NCBI RefSeq assembly: GCF_035083965.1
Contig: NC_089722.1
Span: 40,285,958-40,349,957 of the forward strand
DNA: 64,000 nt
Source: Branchiostoma lanceolatum
Taxonomy: Eukaryota > Chordata > Leptocardii > Amphioxiformes > Branchiostomatidae
Reading direction: 5' to 3'
The notes under the pieces are model-generated. The model was not told where the DNA came from, did not search any database, and saw nothing but the letters and a program-made list of their open reading frames with translations. Shown here one piece after another: positions 1 through 11,133 of this stretch (within the stretch, counting starts at the first letter, position 1; each line of letters begins with the position of its first letter). The position numbers and the translations under genes were made by a program.

Positions 1-78
1 AGATGAACTGCCTGAACGAGTCAGTCCAAAGTTCCAGTGAATCCCATTTATAGTTAAAGAACAGGTTATCTCTTCATA

Positions 79-81
79 ATA

Positions 82-122
<41 letters not shown>

Positions 123-185
123 TATATACATAGAGAGAGAGAGATGTGTGTGTGTGTGTGTTGTGTGTGTGTGTTAGTGTGTGTG
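79..185. repeat. Compound microsatellite
   Basis: A run of ATATGT-type hexamers (about 79-130) is followed by a short GA run and then a GT run to about 185. It is simple sequence in the terminal intron or flank of gene T3. No function is indicated. Confidence 0.9.
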
Positions 186-249
186 TCATCTCAACTCAGA
201 TGAACTTTAATGCTAGACTAGATAAATAGATAGGCAAATAGGAACTTAC

Positions 250-3200
250 TATCGTCCAGAACTCCACACATGTGCCCATACCCACACCGCACACACTGGT
301 CAGGGTGCTCCTGCAAAGTGACAAACAAAGGTTTGCATTGTTTTGAGAGCCCAGTTTCAGTAGGTGATGTTTGAAGGTTCATTTTCTACCTCAGGTATTC
401 AAAAGTGGTTGTGATGTAGTTATTACTTTTGAGACGTCTTTAGAATGTAAGACTCATTACATCCCATTTCCACTGGAGGCCGCGACCGATCTGCGACCGA
501 TCTGCGACGGCCAAGCGACCAAATAATTTAGGTCGAACTAGTTTTACGTTTTGTGTTCTTTGTGCATTTCGCTTTTTTTTTTGTACTTTATACTTTTACA
601 TCATATTCCACCTATTAAACAAAAGGTCACATAAATGAAATGCTGGTCAACCCCCGGTACCACTCCATTTTCTCCCTACATACCGCGAAATAAAATAATA
701 AAAACATTTTTGCATTTACAGTACTAAACTGAGTAGTATTGCTTACCTGGGTGCACTGACAGCCTCCATCCACACAACAGGCGCAGTCGAACCGGGAGTA
801 GTCAAAGTAGCACTGGCAGCCGGTAGTGTTCTTCGTCCAGTGGTCCCGAGATTGAGCAAGCCTCTCTTTAATGTCTGGGAACAATAAGGTGTAACGTCAC
901 ATATAAAGCCCCCCTCTCACTGGTCCCGCGGCACGCTGGCGGCGTCGCTGCGTCCTAAACTGGGAATATCATTCAAAACGTACAAGTATGACCAAAACAA
1001 CAAAGCTTGAAAAGACTCGTTTTTTGGCGATGAAATTCGTTGAGTGCTTTGTCGATTCTATCGGCCGCAACGACGCCGCCAGCGTGTCGCGGGTCCAATG
1101 AGAGGGGGGCTTAACTGGAATGTGTGCAAGTTGCTTGGGTAACTTTAGTATTGTATATCTCATTACCCGAATTAAGTTTTGACCTTCATCGAGGTATAAG
1201 ATGTGCATGTGCTCGTTGATAACTAACCTATGGTACAGATTTAGGTTTTACTACACCCAAACACATTACCTGGATCCAATGTTGACCTTATTTGGAAAGG
1301 ACATTTTTTTTGCCATTCATCAATAGATTTATTGGCTTATATATACGTCTTTAATAGTAATAGGTAATACACAAAATTTACGAATAACACCACTGGCTTA
1401 GTGATGAATACTATGGAAATTTAAACTGTAATTTACATGTAATTTACCACTGCAGATTAACTTTCACGTTATATAGTCACCAATTTCGCAGTAGGTCCCG
1501 TCAAATCCTGGGGAGCATTGGCACTTATTGGGGGCAGTGCAGTTCCCTTCCGCGGCGCAAGGCGGATCACAGACAGCTGCAACAAAAAGCCCAAAAGATA
1601 TGATCGTGTACTACAGCAACACATTATTATACTAACCATCTTCACCGTTTATTAGAATTTAAATGAACAAGTAACCCGTCTAGTGTGTACTCTCGAAATT
1701 TGGGCATATCTTAATTAAGATGGTACTTTTAACATTGATTAGCCATAGATAGCAACATCAAACGGGGGTAGCTACATGTACATATCTTTGGACATAAACA
1801 GCCAATACGCACACGTCCACCTCAGCACGCAGAAGCTGTCTTTCGTTTTATCAAAGTCAACTTTCATGCAGCCAGACAAACTGACGATATGATGAAATGT
1901 GACCCACATCCCTGACGGGACCTCGGGTATAATCTCGGACGATTCGTGCAACTGCACGGCGGCCTCGTCACAGCACACATTTTTGGCCAAGCACTCCGGA
2001 TCACCCCTACTCTTCTCGATAAGTGTGTTGGGTTCTTTTACATGCAAAGGTTTGACGCTTGAGGCTTATGCCCGAAGCTCCCTCATACACGGGGCCACTG
2101 GCTTTACGTCACCATCCGAAATGACGAATGTAATCCCTTACACAATAAGGAAGGAAAAAGACTGCTGGTTCGAATGACTCACGTTCGCAGTGTCTGGGTT
2201 CCTCAGGGATTAACTCGTACCCGTCCTCACACAGACACCGGAACCCTCCCTCAGAGTTCTCACACATCTGCTCACACGGGGGCTCCGCCGCAGCGCACTC
2301 GTCAATGTCTGTAAAACGTCAAACAGACAAACTTTTTGTGAATGGTTTCATCATGTAGGTAACTCATTTTGATACAATACAGTTAAGTGTCAAAAGTTAA
2401 GTATAACGTCAAACCCGACAGCGTATCCAGATACGCGAGCCGGATTGCGTTCATACCAGGGTTCAATCCGCAGCGAATCCAGATAAAGCCACCTCCAGAT
2501 GTGGATACGGCGTATCCGGATATATCCAGATTCTTATCCGGATTCGGACCGTTTATAGAATCTGATCTTTATACTAGGCTTCACGAATCCGGAGCTACCC
2601 CGAATCTGGATATATCCGGATACGCGAAGCCTAGCATGAACCTAAGTCAAACACGACAACAGGGAGGCCAAGGATTAAAACCGTAAGCGCAGCTTTCCCT
2701 TGGCGACCCTCGCCCAATGTACTCAGCCCTCCTCACCGCTGCATGTCTTTCCGTTCCTGTCCAGCTCATAGCCGTCCCCACAGCCACAGCTGTACCCGCC
2801 GTGAGAGTTCAGACACTGCTGCTGGCACCCGTGGTCACTCGCCAAGCACTCGTCATGGTCTGGGGTTAGGGGAAAAAACGGTTATATTGTATCTGACCCT
2901 GACCCCTTTCCTCGTGACCTCAATGAAAAGCGACGACCAGCTTGAAAAAAACAAAGGTCAAACAAAAAACATGGACCCCCTTATACATGTACGTACCTGA
3001 ACATCCTCGCTCGTCGCTATCCAGCACGAAGCCCTGTCGGCAAGAGCAGGCGTAGCTTCCCACGGTGTTGTTACAGGCGTGGTCACAGCCTCCGTTGGCG
3101 CTGGAGCATTCATCCTTGTCTGTCAGTCACCCAAACATGAACATTTTGGAAATAGTTTTAAAATTGTGCCATTGTGACGATTTTTAGTTCCAAATTGAAT

Positions 3201-6200
3201 ATTTCGTATACGTTGATGAATTTGTCATATGATGTGTCGTGGGCTATTGACTAGATTTTTCCTCCAATGAGATTTTTATAGCACTGTAATACTACTAATA
3301 GTTGCACTGCGCCATTTTAGATAAATCGGAGCAAAAAAAACTTTCACATTTATTCTGACGAGATCCGTCGTCAACTCTTTGAACCAAACATGACCATTTT
3401 TTTTCTGATAGATTTCCGATACACAGCAATACTCAGAGAACCTACTTCATGCAGGGTACAGACAGATGTTAACTACGCATGCGCATGAGCATGCGCGGAA
3501 ATGACAAATTCCTATCAATCTTTGGGGTGGGTGTTTTTGCAACTGAACATATACTATACTATTAGGCTCACCAGAATCACAGGAGCAAAAAATCAAAGAC
3601 AGTTTGAGGACAGAGGTAAAACCAGCCCACGCTTACCATTCTCGCAGCAGGTTCCAGTATATCCCGGTTCACACACACAGCTGGTGCCGGACACAGAGCC
3701 ATTATTGTAGCACACCCTGTTACAGGCCCGAGTCTGCCTGCTCGGCCCACTACAGCCACTGCCTCCACACTGGGCGTTGGCAGCAACGGATCTAGTATTG
3801 TAGTAATCAATAAGAAAAAATCATGAAGTTACATAGAATATATGAAATTGTTTCCAGCTACATTTGAGGAAAAGTCACTAAGTTTGGTGGCTCTAGCATA
3901 AGCCGTCTAGCATTATGCGACATGAAAGTTGACTCGGGCCTAAAAAGCCCTCGGTCTATATAAGGTTAAAAATGGTTAGACATTACCACCATGGCTTCAG
4001 TGTACACTTTATCAAAAGATAATCTAAGATAAATAAACAATGGTTCTGGACGAAACGCGAGGTGAGATGACCATTCCGTTTAGGCACATTTGCAGTAAAA
4101 ACAGGTAGAAGAAAGTCACAACTGATAATGATATTCGTACTTATTACAAATATATATGACAGCAACCCGAAAAAAGGAGCTAAGAGTACTCAACACGATC
4201 AACTGTAAAAGACAGGTTTCAGAATCGACATATGATTTGTATATTGCCTACATAGAATAACGAATACGTCGAAGAAAATACCATTTGGAAAGATTACAAA
4301 TCAGCTTTACGCCCCTACCTGGCCTGGATACAAGACCTTATCCAGACCAGGATAAACTGGCCTGGGTAAGTTTTCTAAAGGCCCCCTCTCATTGGGCTGC
4401 GGTACTGTGGCGGTAGCGTGCGGTAGCTTGGAAATGGCTACCGCCGCAGTGCCGTGCACAGACCTCGGCGTACCGTCCTAGTGACGTCTCAGTGCCGTAC
4501 CAGTGCCGGTCCACACCGCCGGCGTGCCGGTTGAAATGGCGATTTTTTTCAAATTTTGAAAAAAAACGCAAGTGGCAAAGTGCCGCGCGCTCGCCGGGAG
4601 CTTACCGGGAGCTCACCGCGCGCGCTATTGTGTAAAAAGGGATATGTCAGTTTCAAGGTTATACGTATATTCTATAACATGTTACCTTTGTTGTACCAAG
4701 TGTCATAAGTGAAAATCTTTTTATCATTTGAAATCAGTTTTTGATGCATTTTTTATTGATTTTGCATTGTTTTTTGATCCATTAACAGCTAGCACTGCGA
4801 TTTCTGATTAATTGAAATCACTACCATCAAAATACAATCGGTTTATTTCCCTAGCTATTGATCTGTTTAACCCTCATCCGACCGACACATTTTTGCGACA
4901 AATCTGGCCGTATGGGGTCCAAACGGACCCCATTTTGCTTTGCCCCCTAAATATATTTCTGGTGGATCTTATTGTAGTTATTATGCATATCCTGTTACAA
5001 TAATCTATGGAGAATATTTTGACAAGTTTTGGTGTTGATGATTAATGTCATTATCATAATTTATGCTGAAAATGAGGAGAACCCGCATTTTCCTATAACC
5101 ATATCTAGACTGGGGGGGCAAAAAAAGGGCCCGCGACAACTTTGACATCGTATAACTGCCGAATGACGTATGCTAAGCCTACCATACTTGGTGACTTTTC
5201 CTAAAATTTAGTTAGCAACAATTCCATGATAATAGTTTGAGTTTATCATTTTTCCTGTTGCCATGGCAACGGGTTTCTGACAGGCATTTTATACAAAAAG
5301 TCACTAATTTTTTAAAAACAATGATATTTCTCAGGTTTTCTTGCTCAACCACACTAGTTTTCCAACATGTATACCATCATATGTATTTAGATGTAACTTT
5401 CATGATTTATTATTCATAATTTATGCTAATTTGATTACGTAATCGCTAAAAATCCAAGATGGCGGACAAGATGTTTATTTTAGGTATAAACATGCTTTTT
5501 GCCTTCAAATCCGTCACTACCTGGTATTTTCTTAACCAGAAACATTCAGATTAACGTTTCCGGTCTCTCTCTTTTGTGATTTGGAGTCATAAATGGAAAA
5601 AATGTAATTCAAAAATTTCAAAATGGCCGATCCAAGATGGCGGATCCCAGGGATCGCTAACGACACATGACGTCATTCTATGACGTCATTTTTACGTCAA
5701 CGTAATCGCCATTGACGTTGTATGCCTTGGCATACCTTAAAATCAATAATACACTCAATTTTGTTTAATACCTTTCAATATTATGGAACTTCCCTATTTA
5801 GCCTATAAAATCACATCGATGACGTCATAATTACGTAATATTACGTCATAACGTCACAAAATTTACAGAAATTATAAAACTTAACGTGAATATCACTCCC
5901 TCCAAATTTGGTAAGAATACATTATACCGTTTGGAAGTTATGAGGAATTTTGTTTCTAATTACGTAATAAACAATGCGAAATAATCTGGGGTCCGTTTGG
6001 ACCCCAGCCGACAACACGCACACTTTAGAGTATAACTTCCGCAAAAATTGGCCAATCCCGGTAAAAATTTCTCAGGAGTTGTAAGACATGTATATGAACA
6101 AACTCATGGAAGGAGTTTTTTCTCCAACGAAAAATGTTGATATGGCACACATTAAAACATGCCTGGGGTCCAAAAGGACCCCATACGGTCGGATGAGGGT

Positions 6201-8066
6201 TAAGAGTTTGGTTAAACCTATCTTACTGCATTGTAGTGAGGTTGATGATTGCAGCTGTAGAACTTCTGATATTTTCATTGGGATAATGTTTTATCACACT
6301 TGAAATTAGATCATTGTACATTTATTCCAGTACGGAAGTTGGTAGACTAGTCGCTCAGGAAAGGAATCAGACCACTCGTCTACATGCACTCGCCCCGCTC
6401 TTGTGCCATTCAAGAAATACAGTACAGTGATAAACTGAACTTGATATACCAGTCAGACACTGTATCGCAAATTCTACTCAATGTTTCGCCGTAAGGGGTG
6501 AATTGGAGGAATTCCTATTGATCGTTGATCGTCAAACACAGTTGATTAGATACTCTCGCCAAGATTAAATAATTTACCTACTAACAGGTTTATTTAAAAA
6601 ACATACGACACTTCAAAATTCGGGGAAGAAAATGACTGTCAATACCAACCGTTTTGGATATACATTTAAAGAAAGTGTGAAACTCACGTTTCTCCCTGGC
6701 TGGAGGGAACCACTTAGAAATATCAGTAAACTCCACAAATTTTATAAAATCAAAAATCACTTTAGCAGGGAAGACTTTATCACATCAATTCATAATGAAC
6801 CGTTTCTAAGAAGTAACTACACTGAGAATCAGCGCACGTTGTCTAGAAGTTGAAAAAGATCGACACCACAACACACCAGGCACTCACAGATTGTGTCCCA
6901 CATGTAACGAAAATATTGAAGATAAATTGCAATTTGTGATGGCCATGGCCTGTCCCACTTATGGCAAAGAGAGAGATGCGCTGCAAAGTATTACTATTAA
7001 GACTAACTTCACCAAATCTGGTACACATAACGATGTATTGTTGTCATGTCCAACTCCTATACCACCTACATAGGTCAATTTCATTATACTTATACCTAAA
7101 AGCGAGGGAAAAAATAATCCCTACATGGCTTTATTGTAATTCATGCACTGTTATCGATTATGTTTTGTACTTATAATTGTAGGATAGGCTAGCCTTGCAG
7201 TATTGTTGATTTAGTGTTGTACCATATACGATGGTCGAACAATAAAGTTCAATAACTTGCTCATCTAAGATTCAAACGCAAATGCGCCGCACGTCAGTGA
7301 GAGTGCAAATGAGAATTGGTGAAAGAAACGCGACGGTGCCGTAAAAATCTGCCGTGGCAGTGCCGCCGCAGTGCCGGAGCCCAATGAGAGGGGGCCTTAA
7401 ACAATATCAACCCCTTTTGGCTGGGAGAGCGCATCATACGCAATAAACAGTTGGCACCCGGTCTCTCTTGGCAGCCGATCGGTGATATTAATGCCGCTTA
7501 GATGATTAGGGGCCGTGTGCTCCCTGTGGTGGCGGGGCAAGTTGCTTCCCCTGCCGAAGGATTAGCGACTGTAGCGCGGTGGTCTGGTACCCAGGCTAGC
7601 CCCTACCTAGCCTGTATGTCAGACCCTAATCTCTAAAATATCTATCGTGTGGGTAGATAGATATTTTAGAGATTGGGGGTCTGGCATCCACATTGACCAC
7701 AATCGTCGATCGCGTTTGGAATTCTTATCACCTTTATTTATGGCTGCAGTCAGATCTTTGTAAGAAGTACGAATATCATTATCAGTAGAGGTCAGACCCC
7801 CAATCTCTAAAATATCTATCGTGTGTGGGTAGATGGATATTTTATAGAGATTGGAGATCTGGTACCCAGGCTAGCCCCTACCGTGTTCTGTACTGGATCC
7901 CGTGCGGTCCGCATGTTGTAGAACAGCTGGACCAGCCGGACCAGCCGCCCCATCGGCAGTGGACGACGGGACATCTCCTGCGGCGGCGGCGACGCCATGA
8001 CTCCGACCCGTCCGGCCACAGCATCAGCACCACCACCAGCAGAACTAGGATGGTCCTGGGCAGCAT
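250..8066 (-). CDS. T3: TSP1/EGF multidomain protein, 3' end beyond window
   Basis: Spliced model, in transcription order: 7882-8066, 3637-3791, 2997-3119, 2737-2859, 2183-2308, 1481-1576, 747-874, 250-310. All junctions are phase-consistent and about 332 residues are visible. The ATG at 8066 opens a signal peptide (Leu/Val-rich, residues 1-23), then W plus seven Arg, then a TSP1 module ([15 protein letters not shown]) split by the first intron. Exon 2 completes TSP1 and runs into an EGF-like module ending GYTGTCC. Three EGF exons follow with calcium-binding starts (DKDEC, DHDEC, DIDEC), then an EGF-like exon, then a cysteine-rich exon containing [15 protein letters not shown]. The last visible exon has a GT donor, so the gene continues left. 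The donor after 1481 (GTGACT) is weak; reading through gives a stop within a few codons, so a shorter form is possible. It is probably an extracellular or cell-surface protein; the ligand is unknown. Confidence 0.78.
640..728. repeat. Fragment of the 'GCATTTACAGTA' MITE family
   Basis: This stretch shares ACTCCATTTTCTCCCTAC and the terminal GCATTTACAGTACT with the fuller elements at 37386-37601 and 42827-43038. Only one end is present. It lies just downstream of the 747-874 exon of T3. Confidence 0.6.
906..1112. mobile_element. Short non-autonomous DNA element with terminal inverted repeats (MITE-like)
   Basis: The left end AAGCCCCCCTCTCACTGG and the right end CCAATGAGAGGGGGGCTT are inverted copies. 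The pairing continues through GCACGCTGGCGGCGTCG at the left and CGACGCCGCCAGCGTGT at the right, giving about 40 bp of imperfect terminal inverted repeat. There is no coding capacity. The ends match those of the larger element at 4378-7398, so both belong to one group. I could not fix a target-site duplication. Confidence 0.75.
1975..2150. repeat. Dispersed SINE-body-like repeat
   Basis: This stretch runs from about ACATTTTTGGCCAAGCAC through CGATAAGTGTGTT and GAGGCTTATGCCCGAAGCTC to GAATGTAATCCC. A diverged second copy lies at 34370-34545. The CGATAAGTGTG core also appears, inverted, in the SINE-like repeats at 8111, 35550 and 62266. It is intronic in T3. Confidence 0.65.
2396..2645. repeat. 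Palindrome-rich repeat built on ATCCGGAT
   Basis: A 21-bp stretch at 2513-2533 (TATCCGGATATATCCAGATT and one more base) has its exact inverted complement at 2602-2622. An outer pair CTAGGCTTC / GAAGCCTAG flanks 2575-2636. It is probably a hairpin-forming non-autonomous element inside a T3 intron. No ORF in it looks like protein. Confidence 0.6.
3120..3636. other. T3 intron 2, nothing recognised
   Basis: This is intron sequence between the exon ending at 3637 and the EGF exon starting at 3119. It is A/T-rich and I see no repeat or RNA structure in it. Confidence 0.5.
4867..6203. mobile_element. Non-autonomous piggyBac-like element flanked by TTAA
   Basis: TTAA at 4867-4870 is followed by CCCTCATCCGACCG. 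At the right, CGGTCGGATGAGGG is followed by TTAA at 6200-6203. TTAA target duplication with ends starting CCC is the piggyBac-superfamily hallmark. A second, subterminal inverted motif (GGGGTCC-spacer-GGACCCC) sits next to each end, with about 26 bp extra at the left, giving the asymmetric end structure known for the family. The interior (about 1.3 kb) has several TGACGTCAT-like palindromes but no long ORF, so any movement would need a transposase supplied from elsewhere. Confidence 0.72.
6632..7060 (+). pseudogene. Remnant of a non-LTR retrotransposon reverse transcriptase C-terminus
   Basis: The frame starting at 6632 reads through [17 protein letters not shown] to a stop. A shifted frame from 6891 then reads [15 protein letters not shown] followed by [12 protein letters not shown]. 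This is the Cys-Pro-x-Cys ... His/Cys-Pro-x-Tyr tail that follows the reverse transcriptase domain in many animal non-LTR elements. The frame break and missing upstream domains mark it as dead. It lies within the 4378-7398 composite element. Confidence 0.55.
7619..7858. repeat. Two copies of a ~65-bp hairpin repeat
   Basis: Each copy (about 7619-7684 and 7792-7858) has the arms AATCTCTAAAATATCTATC and GATAGATATTTTAGAGATT around a short GTGTGGGTA loop. The segment GGTACCCAGGCTAGCCCC occurs beside both, and the second occurrence directly abuts the splice donor of T3 exon 1 (7881). These are probably copies of one small hairpin element. Confidence 0.75.
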
Positions 8067-8110
8067 TGTGGTTTTTGGTTACCTGGAGTAAAAATGCATT
8101 CGTCTCTCAA

Positions 8111-8400
8111 ATGGGCAATGTGGTCTTGTGGTTAGGGTTGTTGACGTAGAGTCTAAAGTTCTGGGTTCGAATCCCTAGCAGGCCCTGAAATTGTGTTCTC
8201 GGATGGGACGTAAAGCCGGAGGAGCACCACACCACGAGCAAGTTAAAGAACCCACCACACTTATCGAAAAGAGAAGAGGTCATTCTCGGTATGAGTAGAT
8301 CAAATTGATCTATCTGGTCTGACAAAAAAAATTGATGCATTGATGTGTTACACGGTTTACCGGTCAGGACGAAAAAAAAGAACATCCCGTCACCCTCACT
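8111..8400 (+). repeat. tRNA-derived SINE-like element
   Basis: The head reads TGTGGTCTTGTGGTTAGGGT ... GGTTCGAATCCC, which are good polymerase III A-box and B-box matches. It is followed by a body containing AAAGAACCCACCACACTTAT and then CGAAAAGAG. Diverged relatives lie at 35548-35900 and 62266-62390. The head does not fold as a complete functional tRNA. It sits just upstream of T3. Confidence 0.7.
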
Positions 8401-8419
8401 TCAAATACGCGTCCATTCA

Positions 8420-9600
8420 TAACACTGAACAAATACACAGACTGGTGTGTGTGGTGGTCGTGTAAGCACCGTGGCACACCTGTGTTACTGCGGAAATTCA
8501 ATCATTAGTTAATTCGTCACGAAAACTACGTTACGTCCCCGCAAACTCAAATAATTATCATTTTCTCGCGGTGCTTAGCTTGTTTCCCTTGTACTCACTA
8601 GCATCGGACCTGTTTATGCCGTCATTTAACTGGCGGCATACTGTTATTTGGTGGGGCATGTGGCAAGCAATATTGATCTGTAACTTCTACACTCTGCTTT
8701 TATCATAATAAAAATGTGAAACTTACTCAAGTCTTCGCCAATACTTTCATACATGATAATATCTGTTCATGTAGGCGACCGTTTAACCATTCAGCCGACA
8801 AAGAGTCAAGCCGTAAGCAAACTTTCACGAAAGCTATACGGCTACACTTTTGTCTTCCCTGCCATCCCCATCGCCATGATCGCATACTAGTATCGTGGCG
8901 ATTAGGAATAGCAGCTAAAAGCAAGCTGCTAACTCAAAGGAAAAAGTCTAAGACAAATCTTCGATGGTCGTAAACAAGAACAAAAGCCGTCCTCATTGAC
9001 AGGGACGAAAATATTGTATATTGCCTCCGCGAAGCTTTTTTTGAGATTGATTCCGTTTGATCTTAAAATAGAATTTGAAAGCACCACGCAAGTGTAAACA
9101 ATGGTCCGAAGCCATTGCGCACAATGCCTTTATCTATGAAACGATAGATCTATTTCATAATATATATGAGAGGCCTAACCAACTTGGCCCACAGAAATAC
9201 ATGGACGGAAATGAACATTATAATTGTTTTTCCAAAACATGTAAAACATGTGACTAACCTCTGGAACGTCCTTACTCCCACTTTATGTCTGACTGCACAG
9301 TCCAACTACCCGAGGTGCGCACGGTTGGGAAATACAGAACCGTCTGTCCGACTGAACAAGCCAAACCCCTTTTTATACTCTTGGGTCTATATCCTATTAT
9401 CGTGTCTTTTCTTCCGCTTCCGTAAAACAAATTATTTTCCTTCCCACGTCTATTGAGTTTTCATGAAACCTGAGAGCGTATTACAAGTCTATTTACAACT
9501 GACCTAAATCCCTTAAAACACCGTTTACCGCATGGTCTGAGCGTCTTAAGCATTGTACGTACAACACAGAATCAAACAAGAGTTCGGAGACCTCATACCT
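8420..9600. other. T3-T2 intergenic, upstream of T3
   Basis: A possible 5' noncoding exon donor for T3 (CTTGA|GTAAGT, minus strand, near 8730) faces the acceptor TTTTTACTCCAG just before the T3 ATG. The pairing is a guess from signals only. I see no coding sequence here. Confidence 0.3.
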
Positions 9601-9604
9601 CCAT

Positions 9605-10026
9605 GAAGTATTTAATAATAATAATTTTATTTGCAAGTTCTTGCCAGAGGGCTAATTGCAACATGAAACAATACATAGCAAGGGTATACTGTGCAGATAG
9701 TGCGAGTTAACAATGTTGACTAGTAGAACACATGGCTATTCTAAAAACTACAACGGAATACAATCTACGCTTTTTGGGTTTGACTTCTTTTTTGGAAGCA
9801 GTGGAAGACGAAGTGTCCCACTTTTTTTTGTAATGAGTGGGTTTTGGGAGGTTAACAAGGTTCTAGTTTTATTTTCATCAGTAAACGTTTGGAAATTGTG
9901 GTAAGTTATGGAAGCTTCTTTAAAAATCTCTTTTCTTTCCCGATCATTGAAGGGGCAATTTGAGATAAAATGTTTTTCGTCTTCCACTGCTTTTGACATA
10001 CAGTAGTTACATAATCTTTCCCCCAT
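9605..10026 (-). pseudogene. 3' end of a non-LTR retrotransposon (RT tail plus 3' terminus)
   Basis: The minus frame reads ERLCNYCMSKAVEDEKHF then ISNCPFNDRERKEIF, the same Cys-x2-Cys ... His ... Cys-Pro tail as at 6891 but from a different element. Transcription then runs into GGCAAGAACTTGCAAATAAA followed by ATT repeats (about 9605-9650), a typical non-LTR 3' terminus. The reverse transcriptase domain itself is absent, so this is a 5'-truncated copy. Confidence 0.6.
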
Positions 10027-10240
10027 AGGTAACTTTTTGTAACGCCCTTTCTACAATTTCTTTAATAAGTTAGTTCGGACCCTTGAGGCGCAGTAACACA
10101 CATAGGGCAACAAGTTTCTTTGCTATTTCAGTAGTAGGGGATACTGTATTGAGTATAACATTATCGGAGCAGAGCAGACGGGAAACAAAAGAGTGCGACA
10201 GTTTCCGAAGTCTGGCATCAAACGTATCGAGTCTGTTGTT

Positions 10241-10584
10241 CACCCCGACCAATCGAATCACGTGAATCGCATTGAAACTCAGATTCGTATCAGCCATTTC
10301 CCGACAAATCGCTTTCTAACTTGATTGAAAGTGACCGCGATTTAACTTCTAGTTTCTACTACTTTTCTCTAAACGTTAAATCGCGGTCACTTTCAGTCAC
10401 TTCCAGAGTGCCAAAATTGTCAATCTGAAAACGTCTTTTGGAAGCTGACATCTTCCACCATCTCACTGGCGAGTTTGTTTTGTCAGATTTAGTCGTTAAC
10501 GCTAGTTAGAAAGCGATTTGTCGGGAAATGGCTGATACGAATCTGAGTTTCAATGCGATTCACGTGATTCGATTGGTCGGGGTG
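10241..10584. repeat. 80-bp perfect inverted repeat, 344 bp end to end
   Basis: Positions 10241-10320 are the exact reverse complement of 10505-10584, 80 of 80 bases by reading. Inside the loop a second perfect pair, 10327-10346 and 10375-10394 (GAAAGTGACCGCGATTTAAC and its complement), forms an inner hairpin. No ORF spans it. It is probably a recent foldback element or the ends of a deleted transposon. Confidence 0.85.
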
Positions 10585-11133
10585 TTGTCAGCAAATAGCC
10601 AACTAGTACTAGACTGCCTACTCACGCCAAACATCAATCTCAGAGCGCTGTGATGTGCCATGTTATGGCCGTGTTATTGGGGGATCATGTTTACATTATA
10701 TATAGACCTTCGGTCATGGCAAAATCTCACCTATTATCAATCCAAGCCACAAATAATCAACGTCAGTTTATAAGAAGCAATTACGCTAAAAATGACAGAA
10801 GAATGTTATCTAGAGATATCTAAAGTATGTAATACAAATATATTCATTATGTCAAGCCATGGTCTAGTATACGATTATCATATCACAAGTACTATTTGAC
10901 TTCTTAGCAAATATGTACATACATAGTGAGCGTATATTATGTATGTCTGAAAGGTGCATGAGTGTCAAATACATTCGAATTGTAAAATCTGTTCATCACG
11001 GTTAGGCTTTGTCAAATGTTGTTTATCAAACGAAAATAGTTTTAGAATTGCTTACAACGTTACAGTGTTTCCTTATTGTCTAAAGTATATTGTAAAGCAC
11101 ATTGCATAGCATAAAAACTCCCTTCAAGCAATA

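Larger units (their letters stand above)
4378..7398. mobile_element. Composite DNA element with inverted ends, ~3 kb
   Basis: The left end AAGGCCCCCTCTCATTGGGC (4378) is inverted at the right end GCCCAATGAGAGGGGGCCTT (7379-7398). Both subterminal regions are rich in GCAGTGCCG/CGGCACTGC motifs. It lies in the long first intron of T3. It has no transposase ORF. It contains a nested TTAA-flanked element (4867-6203) and a broken reverse transcriptase tail (6632-7060), so it has served as an insertion target or carries passengers. Its ends resemble those of the 906-1112 element. Confidence 0.7.

Noticed and set aside
8115..8190. Possible functional tRNA gene
   Set aside because: A-box and B-box are present, but the arms do not pair as a full cloverleaf and the SINE body follows directly.
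9748..10297. One continuous retrotransposon polyprotein on the minus strand
   Set aside because: Only the 9748-10026 part has the Cys-rich RT tail. The 10070-10297 ORF overlaps the perfect inverted-repeat arm and is in another frame without a clear RT motif.
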